This document shows, piece after piece, positions 1 through 8,358 of a DNA stretch of 64,000 nucleotides. Under the pieces are notes generated by a model. That model was not told the DNA's origin. It made no database searches and was given only the letters and a program-made list of their open reading frames with translations. Source of the stretch: Mucilaginibacter roseus (GTDB taxonomy: Bacteria > Bacteroidota > Bacteroidia > Sphingobacteriales > Sphingobacteriaceae); contig NZ_JAJPWV010000001.1 of assembly GCF_021215455.1 (NCBI RefSeq), positions 124,001 to 188,000 on the forward strand. Reading direction: 5' to 3'. The first letter of the stretch is position 1. Every line of letters starts with the position of its first letter. The translations under genes and the position numbers were made by a program.

Positions 1-2
1 CC

Positions 3-482
3 GGCAGCACGAAAATGGATGAAGTGTATTTTACCCGGGGCGGTTTCGACGTGCAGATGGAGCTGGAGGATTTCGAGGAAGATGAACAATACAGCACCAG
101 TCATGACTACAAGTTATCCAAGATCATGGCCAATGAAAAGTTCCAGGATTACCTGAAACTCGAATATGCCCGCATCGGCAACGAGGATGCTTACCCGCTC
201 AACGGGCAGGAAATATTCCCGTTCGTTCATCCCAACTGGACGGCCAGCCAGACGGATGCGATCGAACTGATCTATTCGTTGAAATCTTCCGCAGCGGTCA
301 ACCACGGCAATATCGACATCAATGAACTGGTGGCCATCTTCGAATTTATCTTCCAGATGGAGATCCATGAGACCTATCACAAACTGCTGGACATTACCCG
401 GCGGAAAAAGGAAATGTTCATCTTTCTGAACCGGCTGCGCAACAGCCTGGAAAACTTTATCAACGATAAACTGAGTTTGTGA
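3..482 (+). CDS. rteC: RteC domain protein, C-terminal part (5' end outside window)
   Basis: RteC-family proteins regulate excision of CTnDOT-type conjugative transposons. The reading frame is open to the left edge, and an ATG at 15 is internal, so only the C-terminal ~159 residues are present (family members are near 290). Family-like segments are a THDYK-type stretch (STSHDYKLSKIMANEKFQDY), the W-T-x-S-x-x-D-x-I-E-L-I-Y block, the S-x-A-x-N-x-G-x-I-x-I-x-E-L turn, and a basic RRKKEMFIFLNRLR C-terminal helix. It sits directly upstream of a tra operon on the same strand, as expected for an ICE regulator. The family call is from recognition of the pattern, not a search; confidence is fairly high. 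Confidence 0.8.
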   Translation, partial: GSTKMDEVYFTRGGFDVQMELEDFEEDEQYSTSHDYKLSKIMANEKFQDYLKLEYARIGNEDAYPLNGQEIFPFVHPNWTASQTDAIELIYSLKSSAAVNHGNIDINELVAIFEFIFQMEIHETYHKLLDITRRKKEMFIFLNRLRNSLENFINDKLSL

Positions 483-587
483 ATGAGCCGCCAGGGAGCC
501 ACTTTTGGGCGCATCAGCACATGATCATAGCCGGGCAGACCGGAAACTTTAGACAGTTGAATAAAATGGCCGCAGCGACCTGACCAA

Positions 588-633
588 TGAAAGCTTGAGG
601 TGCTTTCAAAAGCCGGCATCGTCCGGCTTTTTT
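588..633 (+). terminator. Tandem hairpins and T-tract after rteC
   Basis: Two hairpins follow each other: TGAAAGC/GCTTTCA (588-594 with 602-608), then AAGCCGG/CCGGCTT (610-616 with 623-629) followed by a T run. The second is a good rho-independent terminator for rteC. The stretch 483-792 between rteC and the tra operon holds no supported gene; apart from these hairpins I see nothing certain in it, although the tra promoter must lie there if the operon is not read from rteC. Confidence 0.75.
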
Positions 634-792
634 GATGCCGTTAATTTTATTTTCAGATCTTCCCCAATCCATTAGGGTCTTTCCTTCAGGCATTTACACA
701 CCACCCGTTCCCAGATGGTGAAGTAAAAACCGGAGATCATAACACTTTTGTTCCGCCGGGCGGCATGGAGCCCCCGCTTAAAACGAAAGACT

Positions 793-1296
793 ATGTTAAA
801 CGCGATCTCCTGGCAGCAATACCTGACTGTCATCCTCTTAAGCACCATCGCCTGGTACACTTATGTCGGTTTGCGGTACTACCGGACTGAACTGGCCGCC
901 CTGTTAAAGATCAAGCCGGGCAGATCAACCGCCACGCCACCGGTTGCCGCCCGGCATCAAAACGTTATGGGCGCGGTCAGGCCCGATGTGGGTACAAGCC
1001 TTCATGCTGCGGAAGAACTCGTTTTCTCGGCTGGTCAGCCCGATGAAATCGAGGACCAGACCATTCCCAGGGGGCCTTCAGACGACCTGCTCGACGAAGC
1101 GAAAGTCCTGGTCGATGCCTTCAGCGGGAATGATAATAAAACGGAGTTTCTCGGTCTTCTCCAACTTTTACTGGGCAAGTACGAGGTACTCAGTGATGAG
1201 ATCAGCCTCCCGGCATTGATCCCTGAACTGAGTGATTATGCCAAAGACCGCTTACCCTTTCCTATCAAACAGGGCGAATGGCCCATCACCTTTTAA
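793..1296 (+). CDS. First gene of the tra operon, membrane-anchored conserved protein
   Basis: A 167-residue protein with one N-terminal membrane segment (about residues 8-24) followed by a basic linker and a mostly acidic, helical C-terminal part of unknown function. The ATG at 793 is chosen over an in-frame ATG at 748 because the membrane anchor then starts close to the N-terminus and the extra residues are low-complexity basic. It is 11 bases upstream of the traE start and so heads the transfer operon. The position is where CTnDOT-type elements carry a TraD-like gene, but I cannot confirm that homology. Probably an inner-membrane accessory factor of the mating apparatus (inference). Confidence 0.65.
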   Translation: MLNAISWQQYLTVILLSTIAWYTYVGLRYYRTELAALLKIKPGRSTATPPVAARHQNVMGAVRPDVGTSLHAAEELVFSAGQPDEIEDQTIPRGPSDDLLDEAKVLVDAFSGNDNKTEFLGLLQLLLGKYEVLSDEISLPALIPELSDYAKDRLPFPIKQGEWPITF

Positions 1297-1307
1297 ATCA
1301 ATTCATC

Positions 1308-1613
1308 ATGAAAAAAACACGCAAAACACTTTACGCCGCATTGGCACTGCTGATCATCAGTATCAGTGCGTCTGCGCAGGATGGCAACGCCGGTATCAAT
1401 GAAGCCACCAACCAGGTCAAAAGCTATTTTGATACGGGTACGAACCTGATGTATGCCATCGGGGCGATCGTCGGCCTGGTCGGCGCGATCAAGGTCTACA
1501 AAAAATGGAACGACGGGGAGCAGGATACTGGCAAGGTCGCTTCGAGTTGGTTTGGCAGTTGCATCTTCCTGGTCGTGGTCGCCACGGTCCTTAAATCATT
1601 CTTTGGCGTATGA
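1308..1613 (+). CDS. traE: TraE, DUF4134 small membrane protein of the conjugation apparatus
   Basis: A 101-residue protein with a signal-like N-terminus (KKTRKTLYAALALLIISISASAQ) and two hydrophobic segments, around residues 45-62 and 78-97. This matches DUF4134/TraE of Bacteroidota conjugative transposons, which resembles VirB2/VirB3-type small T4SS membrane subunits. The pattern N-Q-V-K-S-Y-F-D-T-G-T-N-L-M-Y-A-I-G is typical. The start at 1308 is preceded by no obvious Shine-Dalgarno, as usual in this phylum. Its stop overlaps the next ATG (ATGA), implying translational coupling to the methyltransferase-like gene. Confidence 0.88.
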   Translation: MKKTRKTLYAALALLIISISASAQDGNAGINEATNQVKSYFDTGTNLMYAIGAIVGLVGAIKVYKKWNDGEQDTGKVASSWFGSCIFLVVVATVLKSFFGV

Positions 1614-2098
1614 AAGCAATTATTGATCACATCCGCTGTCCGCTCCACCGGTATACCTTTTCGGTGCGGCCGATACGCCAATGGGTCGAGGACCATTGTG
1701 AAGGCAGTGTACTTAATCTGTTTGCCGGTACAACACGACTGAACGTAGACGAGATCAGAAACGATGCAGACCAGGAAGCCGATGCAGACTATCATATGGA
1801 CGCGCTGGCCTTTTTAGAAAACTGGAAAGGCGGACCATTCGATACCATCCTGCTCGACCCGCCGTATGCCTACCGTAAAAGTATGGAGATGTACAAAGGC
1901 ATGGTCTGCAGCCCGTTCCGTGCGCTCAAGGATGCCATGATCAGGCACCTCAAACCTGCCGGTAAGGTGATCACGTTCGGCTACCATACCGTGGTCATGG
2001 GGCAAAGCCGCGGGTTCGAAGTAGAAAAGATCGGCGTATTCAGCCACGGCGGTGCGATACATGATACGATCGCCAGTGTAGAACGGTATCAATTTTAA
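1610..2098 (+). CDS. DNA methyltransferase-like protein inside the tra operon
   Basis: A 162-residue class I SAM-dependent methyltransferase. Motif I is LNLFAGTT (about residues 35-42) and the catalytic motif IV is DPPY (residues 83-86), the signature of N6-adenine or N4-cytosine DNA methyltransferases. It lacks a separate target-recognition domain and is small, so it could also be an RsmD-like or DNA-binding-partner-dependent enzyme. The gene overlaps traE by 4 bases and precedes traF by 10, so it is expressed with the mating machinery. A plausible role is modifying the element's own DNA before or after transfer to evade recipient restriction (inference). No endonuclease partner lies nearby. 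Confidence 0.75.
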   Translation: MKAIIDHIRCPLHRYTFSVRPIRQWVEDHCEGSVLNLFAGTTRLNVDEIRNDADQEADADYHMDALAFLENWKGGPFDTILLDPPYAYRKSMEMYKGMVCSPFRALKDAMIRHLKPAGKVITFGYHTVVMGQSRGFEVEKIGVFSHGGAIHDTIASVERYQF

Positions 2099-2108
2099 TT
2101 AAGAAACC

Positions 2109-2414
2109 ATGTACCAGATCAATAAAGGCATTAACCGGCCGATTGAGTTCAAGGGGCTTAAGGCGCAATACATCGGTTACCTGGGCGGCGGACTCGTTGC
2201 CCTGCTCATCCTGTTCGCAGTGCTTTACCTGTGCGGAGCAGCGGTCTGGCTTTGCACCCTTGTCATCACCGGCCTGGCCGGTGCCTTATTCTACCACGTA
2301 TTCGGACTGAGTCACCGGTACGGGGAACACGGGCTGATGAAAAGGAACGCCCGGAGATACCTGCCCGCTTATTTAAGATTCAGATCAAGGAGGCTGTTTT
2401 ATGAAAAATGCTGA
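2109..2414 (+). CDS. traF: TraF, DUF4133 conjugation membrane protein
   Basis: A 101-residue protein beginning MYQINKGINRPIEFKGLKAQ, the hallmark of the DUF4133/TraF family, followed by two membrane segments (about residues 24-43 and 47-65) and a basic cytoplasmic tail. The family is VirB3-like and normally sits directly before the TraG ATPase, as here. The 3' end overlaps the traG start by 14 bases. Confidence 0.9.
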   Translation: MYQINKGINRPIEFKGLKAQYIGYLGGGLVALLILFAVLYLCGAAVWLCTLVITGLAGALFYHVFGLSHRYGEHGLMKRNARRYLPAYLRFRSRRLFYEKC

Positions 2415-4860
2415 GCAAATATTCCCCATCTACAAGGTCGAGCACGATACCCTGCTCTCGATGCAGGGAGAACTGACCGTCGCCTGGGAGATCAGGCTGC
2501 CGGAGCTATTCACCTTATCCAATGATGAATACCTCGCTTTTCACCAGACTTGGGTAAAGGCGATCAAACTGCTGCCCAGGAACAGCATCTTCCACAAGCA
2601 GGACTGGTTCACGGAAGCCGCTTACCAGGCAGACTTCAGGGACCAGACCTTTTTGAGCCATGCCAGCGAGCGGTTCTTCCATGAGCGGCCGTACCTTGCC
2701 CATCATTGTTACCTGATGGTGACCAAGCGGCCTGAACATTACCGTCCGGTGAGCAGTGCCGGCAGTAGCCTGCTGCGCAGACGCCTCACACCGCCGCAAA
2801 GCACGGACACGGAAATGTTCCGTGATTTCCAGGACAGCGCCGGTCAGTTCAGGCGGATCATGGAAGACAGCGGCCTGGTTAGCCTGCGCCGTCTGGGCGA
2901 TGAGGAACTTGCGGGGACATTGCTTACACCCGGCATACTGGAGCAATATTGTTTCCTGCTGGATAAAGCGGATGAACCGCAATTAAAGGACATTCACCTC
3001 CGGGACGAACTGCGCATCGGTGATAACCGCTGCCAGTTGTACACGCTGGCGGACCCGGAAAACTTACCTGCGCTATGCGGGCCGAGGATCACCTATGATC
3101 CCTACAGTACGGATAAAACCAGGTTCAGTACCGGCTTTGCCAGCCCCGTGGGTGCCTTACTGTCCTGTAATCACATCTATAACCAATATTTATTCATTGA
3201 AGACAGTGCCAGGACGCTTAAGAAACTGGAAGCCAAAAAGCTGCGCCTGCAATCCTTGTCGGCATACTCCCGCGAGAACGCGATCGGCCGCGATGCCACC
3301 CAGGAGTTCCTGCACGAAGCGATCAGCCAGCAACGGCTTCCGGTTAAGGCACATTTCAACATTTTAGCGTGGACCGATGACCCCGGGCAATTAAAGAATA
3401 TCAAGAATAAAGTGAGTTCGGCACTGGCCCAACTGGATGCCCAGCCCAAACAGGAAACGGATGGCGCCCCCCAGATCTGGTGGGCCGGCCTGCCCGGCAA
3501 CAGCGGGAACTTCCCGATGAACGACACCTTTGACACGTTCGTGGAGCAGGCCGCCTGCTTTTTCAACCTCGAAACGAATTACAGGAGCAGTCTTTCGCCC
3601 TGCGGCATCCGCCTGGGTGACCGTTTGTCCGGCAAGCCTTTACAGGTTGACCTGAGCGACGAGCCGATGAAGAACGGGATCACGACCAACCGGAACAAGT
3701 TCATTTTAGGCCCGTCAGGCAGCGGCAAATCGTTCTTCACGAACCATCTGCTGCGCAGCTATTACGAACAGGGTGCCCATATCGTGCTGGTGGATGTCGG
3801 CCACAGCTATGAAGGGCTTTGCGAATTCGTGGACGGCTATTATTTTACTTATTCGGAAGACAGCCCGATCAGTTTCAATCCATTCTACGTGGGTGAAGGT
3901 GATACCCTGGACACGGAGAAGCGCGAAAGCATCAAAGCCATGATCCTGGCGCTGTGGAAAAAGGAAGATGAAGGGGTCCAACGCTCCGAATATATCGCGA
4001 TATCGGATGCGCTGTTTCATTACTATGGGAGTGAACCTGAATTTGCCTGCTTTGATACCTTTTATGAGTTCCTGAAAGGACCATTCTATGAAACGATGAA
4101 GCAAAGCAGGGTCAAGGATCAGCACTTCGATATCGACAACCTGCTGTTCGTGTTAAGACCGTATTACAAAGGAGGCGAGTACGACTACCTGCTGAATGCT
4201 ACCGAGAACCTTGACCTGCTGCAACGCCGCTTCATCGTTTTTGAACTGGATAACATCAAAGACCACCCGATCCTGTTCCCGGTGGTCACGCTGATCATCA
4301 TGGAAACCTTTGTGTCCAAAATGCGCAAACTCCCTAAGGAAACGCGCAAGATGATCCTGATCGAGGAAGCCTGGAAAGCCATCGCGAGGGAAGGCATGGC
4401 AGAATACATCAAGTACCTGTTCAAAACGGTGAGAAAGTATTTTGGCGAAGCACTGGTGGTTACGCAGGACATTGAAGACATTATCAGTTCGCCGGTCATC
4501 AAGCAGGCCATTATCAACAACAGTGATTGCAAGATCCTGCTGGACCAGCGCAAATACCAGAACGACTTCCCCAAGATCCAGCAACTCCTGGGGATCACGG
4601 ATAAAGAGACCGCGCTCATCATGAGTATGAACCGCGCGAATGACGAACGCTACAGGTATAAAGAGGTGTTCATCAGTTTGAACGGCCAGCTATCCCGGGT
4701 TTACCGGACCGAGGTCAGCCGGGAAGAATACTGGACCTATACGACCGAATCCGCTGAAAAGGCCAAAGTCAAAGCTTACAAAAAGAAATACGGGGATATC
4801 CGCAAGGCCATTGCGGTCATTGTCCGGGAAGAAAAACAAGCTCAAAACCATGTCGTATGA
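2401..4860 (+). CDS. traG: TraG family conjugative transposon ATPase (VirB4-like)
   Basis: An 819-residue ATPase that energises the mating-pair apparatus at the inner membrane. The Walker A motif GPSGSGKS is at about residues 437-444 and the Walker B region ILIEEAWK near 652-659; a VTQDIEDI-type segment follows. The N-terminal ~400 residues match the TraG/VirB4 N-domain. Length and order (after traE and traF) are as in CTnDOT. It is full length with no sign of decay. The stop overlaps the next start (ATGA), so the downstream lipoprotein is coupled to it. In this nomenclature TraG is the VirB4 ATPase, not the coupling protein. Confidence 0.93.
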   Translation: MKNAEQIFPIYKVEHDTLLSMQGELTVAWEIRLPELFTLSNDEYLAFHQTWVKAIKLLPRNSIFHKQDWFTEAAYQADFRDQTFLSHASERFFHERPYLAHHCYLMVTKRPEHYRPVSSAGSSLLRRRLTPPQSTDTEMFRDFQDSAGQFRRIMEDSGLVSLRRLGDEELAGTLLTPGILEQYCFLLDKADEPQLKDIHLRDELRIGDNRCQLYTLADPENLPALCGPRITYDPYSTDKTRFSTGFASPVGALLSCNHIYNQYLFIEDSARTLKKLEAKKLRLQSLSAYSRENAIGRDATQEFLHEAISQQRLPVKAHFNILAWTDDPGQLKNIKNKVSSALAQLDAQPKQETDGAPQIWWAGLPGNSGNFPMNDTFDTFVEQAACFFNLETNYRSSLSPCGIRLGDRLSGKPLQVDLSDEPMKNGITTNRNKFILGPSGSGKSFFTNHLLRSYYEQGAHIVLVDVGHSYEGLCEFVDGYYFTYSEDSPISFNPFYVGEGDTLDTEKRESIKAMILALWKKEDEGVQRSEYIAISDALFHYYGSEPEFACFDTFYEFLKGPFYETMKQSRVKDQHFDIDNLLFVLRPYYKGGEYDYLLNATENLDLLQRRFIVFELDNIKDHPILFPVVTLIIMETFVSKMRKLPKETRKMILIEEAWKAIAREGMAEYIKYLFKTVRKYFGEALVVTQDIEDIISSPVIKQAIINNSDCKILLDQRKYQNDFPKIQQLLGITDKETALIMSMNRANDERYRYKEVFISLNGQLSRVYRTEVSREEYWTYTTESAEKAKVKAYKKKYGDIRKAIAVIVREEKQAQNHVV

Positions 4861-5168
4861 AAAAAATAATGATCAAATGCATTGCATTACTGGCAGCAGC
4901 AATACTTGCGGGCTGCAAAGGCGAAAGCCATGAGGGTATTTATGTAGCTACATTAAAAAGTCACTATTCAGTGGCTGAGGATACAATCGAGTTAAAAGGC
5001 GACATTATTATCAATCGGGTTGGTTACAAAAGGCTAATAGACGGGCAATTGAAGAACAAAGAATTCAGCGTCAAAAACTGGAGATTAAATTCTCCTGATG
5101 CTCCGATTATCGAATTAGGTAAAAATCAAATTACGATTGGCCGTATCCAATATAAAAAGATCAAGTGA
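4857..5168 (+). CDS. Small lipoprotein in the tra operon
   Basis: A 103-residue protein with a clear lipobox (LLAAAILAGC, acylated Cys at about residue 19) and a short beta-rich mature domain. I do not recognise the family. It overlaps traG by 4 bases and the following TraI-like gene by one base (TGATG), so it belongs to the operon. Its sequence is visibly richer in A and T than the genes on both sides, suggesting later acquisition. Small lipoproteins in this position in other conjugation systems can act in entry exclusion or as outer-membrane pilots; either is only a hypothesis here. Confidence 0.7.
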   Translation: MKKIMIKCIALLAAAILAGCKGESHEGIYVATLKSHYSVAEDTIELKGDIIINRVGYKRLIDGQLKNKEFSVKNWRLNSPDAPIIELGKNQITIGRIQYKKIK

Positions 5169-5836
5169 TGAAAAGGTTAATAGTAGTTATTATTTTGATT
5201 GTTAGCGGCTATAGCAGCCGGTTACATGCACAGATACCGGTTGCAGAGGCGCTCAAACTGGTGGTTAAAAGAGTAATCAAGGCCATCGACCTGAAGGTGC
5301 AGCGCATGCAGAACCAAACGATCTGGCTGCAGAATGCGCAGAAAACCATAGAAAATGAACTTTCCCGTTTCAGGTTAAACGAGATTACCGGCTGGTCTGA
5401 AAAGCAGCGGTCGCTTTATGACCAGTATTACCGGGAATTATGGCGGGTGAAATCGACCATTGCCTATTACCGGCGTATCAAAGACCTGACGATGAAGCAA
5501 GTGGCCATGGTCGGTGAATATCAAAGGGCCTGGCGGCTGTTTCAGTCCGATAAACATTTCCACGCTGATGAGCTCGTGGAAATGCAGCGCGTGTATCTCG
5601 GCATTCTGGAAGCAAGTGCCAAAAATCTTGAACAGATCATGTTGGTCGTGAATCCCGGCAAAACACAGATGACGGATCAGCAAAGACTGGAAGCCATCAA
5701 TATGGCCGGTGACCGGCTTGAGGAGACCTTTGCAGACCTGAAACAGTATAATAATCAAAACATGATCCTGAGCCTGCAGCGCGGCAAGGATCTGAAGGAA
5801 GTGCAAACAATAAAAAACTATTATGGCATCCGTTGA
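5168..5836 (+). CDS. TraI-like secreted/periplasmic conjugation protein, paralogue 1
   Basis: A 222-residue protein with an N-terminal signal peptide (KRLIVVIILIVSG...RLHAQ) and a helical, coiled-coil-prone body. It resembles the TraI family of Bacteroidota conjugative transposons. ATG at 5168 is preferred over the GTG one codon upstream, and overlaps the preceding stop. Its C-terminal ~45 residues (D-x-x-R-L-x-A-I near residue 178, then Q-N-M-I-L-S-L-Q-R-G-K-D-L, then an aromatic-rich tail) recur in the next two genes, so the three are tandem paralogues. Probably a periplasmic T4SS component, VirB5-like by position (inference). Confidence 0.78.
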   Translation: MKRLIVVIILIVSGYSSRLHAQIPVAEALKLVVKRVIKAIDLKVQRMQNQTIWLQNAQKTIENELSRFRLNEITGWSEKQRSLYDQYYRELWRVKSTIAYYRRIKDLTMKQVAMVGEYQRAWRLFQSDKHFHADELVEMQRVYLGILEASAKNLEQIMLVVNPGKTQMTDQQRLEAINMAGDRLEETFADLKQYNNQNMILSLQRGKDLKEVQTIKNYYGIR

Positions 5837-6506
5837 ACAACTATTCAAACAAGCCTCCGTTCTTCGCAGAAGAGCGAAGGCCTTGCTCGCCTTTACACTG
5901 GCCACAGTGGCGATGATTCCCTTTGCCCAGGCCCAAACCTTCGCGGAATGGTTCAGCCAGAAGAAAACGCAGAAGAAATACCTGCTCCAACAGATCGCTG
6001 CCTTGCAGGTTTACAGCGGTTATCTTCAAAAAGGGTACCGCATTGCCAAAGGCGGCCTGGGATCGATCGGCGGCTATGTCGGTGACGAATTCGGTTTACA
6101 CAGCGGTTATTACCGCTACCTGAGTTCGGTCAGCATCCCGGTTAAAAATGATCCACAGGTCAATGCGATCCTTAGGTGGCAACAGGATATTCTTAAGCAG
6201 GTAAAACAACTGAAAGACCAGGGTGGGCTTACCAACAACGAGATGAAATATGTCAGCAAGGTGAGCAGTGCCCTGCTTAGTGACTGTGATGCGCAACTAT
6301 ATGATCTGCAAATCATCCTCGCTGACGAAAAAACGACCATGAGCGATGAAGAACGCATCCGGCAGATCGCCCGGCTTCACCGGAACATGGAGAACAACTA
6401 CCGCTTCATTGCAGGCTTCAGATCACAGTTGCAGATCTACGCCCGCAGCAAGCAGCAGGAAATCAGGGAAATAAACACTTTAACCCATTTGTATGCAAGT
6501 CATTAA
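5823..6506 (+). CDS. TraI-like conjugation protein, paralogue 2
   Basis: A 227-residue protein with a long basic N-region before a signal peptide that ends near AQAQ (about residue 38). The body shares with the next gene the block K-G-Y-(R/Q)-I...G-x-I-x-G, then a Y-L...V-x-x-(D/N)-P-x-V segment and Q-Q-(D/N)-D-I-L. The C-terminus shares the D-E-x-R-I-x-x-I-x-R block with its neighbours. It overlaps paralogue 1 by 14 bases and paralogue 3 by 14. This copy lacks the L-S-L-Q-R segment seen in the other two. Likely periplasmic part of the mating channel. Confidence 0.75.
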   Translation: MASVEQLFKQASVLRRRAKALLAFTLATVAMIPFAQAQTFAEWFSQKKTQKKYLLQQIAALQVYSGYLQKGYRIAKGGLGSIGGYVGDEFGLHSGYYRYLSSVSIPVKNDPQVNAILRWQQDILKQVKQLKDQGGLTNNEMKYVSKVSSALLSDCDAQLYDLQIILADEKTTMSDEERIRQIARLHRNMENNYRFIAGFRSQLQIYARSKQQEIREINTLTHLYASH

Positions 6507-7137
6507 AAAGATACAACGCGGCGGGGTTTTTATGATAGCCTTACTGCTTTCCGTAGCACAAACCCGTGCACAAAGTACAGAACTTCAGCAACTGTTACTG
6601 AACATTGAAAAGCTGACGCAATTCAAGGCCATCCTGTCCGATATGAAAAAGGGCTACCAGATCTACCAGCAAGGTTATGGCACCATATCCGGCCTGTCGA
6701 AAGGTAACTTCAACCTGCATCATATCTACCTCACCGGCTTGATGGCGGTTAATCCCATCGTCCGGAATAACCCGAGGGTCGGCCAGATCATCAGCCAGCA
6801 AAACGACATTCTCCGCGAATACCGGCTTTACACCAGTCTTTTCCGGCAAAGCGGCAGTTTCACACAGGCTGAACTGACCTATATCAGCACGGTGTACAAG
6901 CAAGTGGTCAGGCAAAGCAATACGAATATCGATGACCTGGCCAGTGTAACGACCGCGGGAAAGTTACGCATGTCGGATGATGACCGGCTGCGGGCGATAG
7001 ACCGCATTTATACCGGCAGTAATGACCAGTTACAGTTCCTGCGCTTTTTTAACCGTCAGGCGGTTATGCTGAGTTTGCAGCGAAGCAAGGATCTTCATGA
7101 TACCCAGGTGTTAAAACGACTTTATCGCATAAACTAA
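6493..7137 (+). CDS. TraI-like conjugation protein, paralogue 3
   Basis: A 214-residue protein with a signal peptide ending near TRAQS (about residue 27). The KGYQIYQQGYGTISGL block (about residues 54-69) aligns with paralogue 2. The C-terminal R-Q-A-V-M-L-S-L-Q-R-S-K-D-L stretch aligns with paralogue 1, so this copy bridges the other two. Some databases label such proteins TerB-like; I see no tellurite-resistance features. It precedes traJ by 11 bases in the operon. Confidence 0.77.
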   Translation: MQVIKKIQRGGVFMIALLLSVAQTRAQSTELQQLLLNIEKLTQFKAILSDMKKGYQIYQQGYGTISGLSKGNFNLHHIYLTGLMAVNPIVRNNPRVGQIISQQNDILREYRLYTSLFRQSGSFTQAELTYISTVYKQVVRQSNTNIDDLASVTTAGKLRMSDDDRLRAIDRIYTGSNDQLQFLRFFNRQAVMLSLQRSKDLHDTQVLKRLYRIN

Positions 7138-7148
7138 AATCGATTCGT

Positions 7149-8354
7149 ATGAAAAAGAAGTTGTTGTTAAGCGCCCTGCTGGCGCTGACGGGGATCTTAT
7201 TTCCCTTGTTTTCCAGGGCAGACGGCCTGTCGGAAGATATACATGACCTGCAAGGTGTTCTGGAAAACGTTTATACCGATATGCTGCCCATGTGCAGCCA
7301 ACTGATCGGTGTGGCCCGAGGTATAGCCGGTTTCGGTGCGCTCTGGTATATCGCCGCCCGGGTTTGGCGCCACCTGGCCAATGCCGAACCGGTCGACTTT
7401 TTTCCTTTATTGCGGCCCTTCGCCATCGGCATGGCTGTTCTTTTGTTTCCAACGGTCATCGCGGTAATCAATGGGATCATGAACCCGGTTGTCACGGCCA
7501 CGGGTAGTATGGTGAGCAACTCAGATGCGGCGATCGTCAAACTGCTTGCCCAAAAAGAGGCGGCCATCAAAAAAACGGATACATGGCAAGCGTATATCGG
7601 AGAAAATGGTGAAGGTGACCGGGATAAATGGTATAAGTATACCCATCCTGATGACCCTGAAGCCAGGAACGACAAATACCTTAGTAGCCTTGGCAACGAT
7701 GTAAAATTCGCGATGGACAAAGCCAGCTACAAATTCCGCAACAGCGTCAAGCAATGGATGTCTGAGATCCTGCAGGTGGTCTATGAAGCTGCAGCCCTTT
7801 GTATCAATACGATCCGCACCTTTTATCTCGTGGTGCTGGCGATCCTAGGGCCATTGGTATTCGGCCTTTCCGTCTATGACGGTTTCCAGCATACGCTGAC
7901 CACCTGGCTGGCCAAATACCTGAATGTATTTTTATGGCTGCCGGTGGCTAATATCTTCGGCAGCATCATCGGTAAGGTACAGGAGAATATGCTGAAACTG
8001 GATATTGACCAGGTCAACCAGGCCGGCGACACCTTCTTCAGCGCTACGGATACGGCTTATCTTATTTTCTTACTGATCGGAATCATAGGCTATTTTACTG
8101 TGCCGGCAGTTGCGGGGTTCATCATTAACCCCGGCGGCGGTAACGGCCTGCTAAACAAGGTCACGAATCTCACTGCGATGAGCGTGAGTTCGGTTCAATC
8201 GGCTGCCTCCCATACAGGTGCAGTGGTGGGCGAGCGAATGGCTGAAGGTGCCAAAAATATCATCCATGCTCCCGGATATATCGCCGAAGGTTACCGCCCG
8301 GCGGGGTCGAACGATGTCCAGGCAGAAAAATTAAACGGAAACCCTAAAAAATAA
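7149..8354 (+). CDS. traJ: TraJ conjugative transposon protein (VirB6-like)
   Basis: A 401-residue polytopic inner-membrane protein. After an N-terminal signal (KKKLLLSALLALTGILFPLFSRA), membrane segments lie at about residues 55-75, 92-115, 220-240, 258-275 and 300-325. A long soluble loop (residues 125-205) is rich in charged residues. Length and topology fit TraJ, the VirB6-like channel component. It lies 4 bases upstream of traK. Confidence 0.88.
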   Translation: MKKKLLLSALLALTGILFPLFSRADGLSEDIHDLQGVLENVYTDMLPMCSQLIGVARGIAGFGALWYIAARVWRHLANAEPVDFFPLLRPFAIGMAVLLFPTVIAVINGIMNPVVTATGSMVSNSDAAIVKLLAQKEAAIKKTDTWQAYIGENGEGDRDKWYKYTHPDDPEARNDKYLSSLGNDVKFAMDKASYKFRNSVKQWMSEILQVVYEAAALCINTIRTFYLVVLAILGPLVFGLSVYDGFQHTLTTWLAKYLNVFLWLPVANIFGSIIGKVQENMLKLDIDQVNQAGDTFFSATDTAYLIFLLIGIIGYFTVPAVAGFIINPGGGNGLLNKVTNLTAMSVSSVQSAASHTGAVVGERMAEGAKNIIHAPGYIAEGYRPAGSNDVQAEKLNGNPKK

Positions 8355-8358
8355 GATC

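Noticed and set aside
1610..2098. Restriction-modification system
   Set aside because: There is a methyltransferase-like gene but no endonuclease or specificity subunit nearby.
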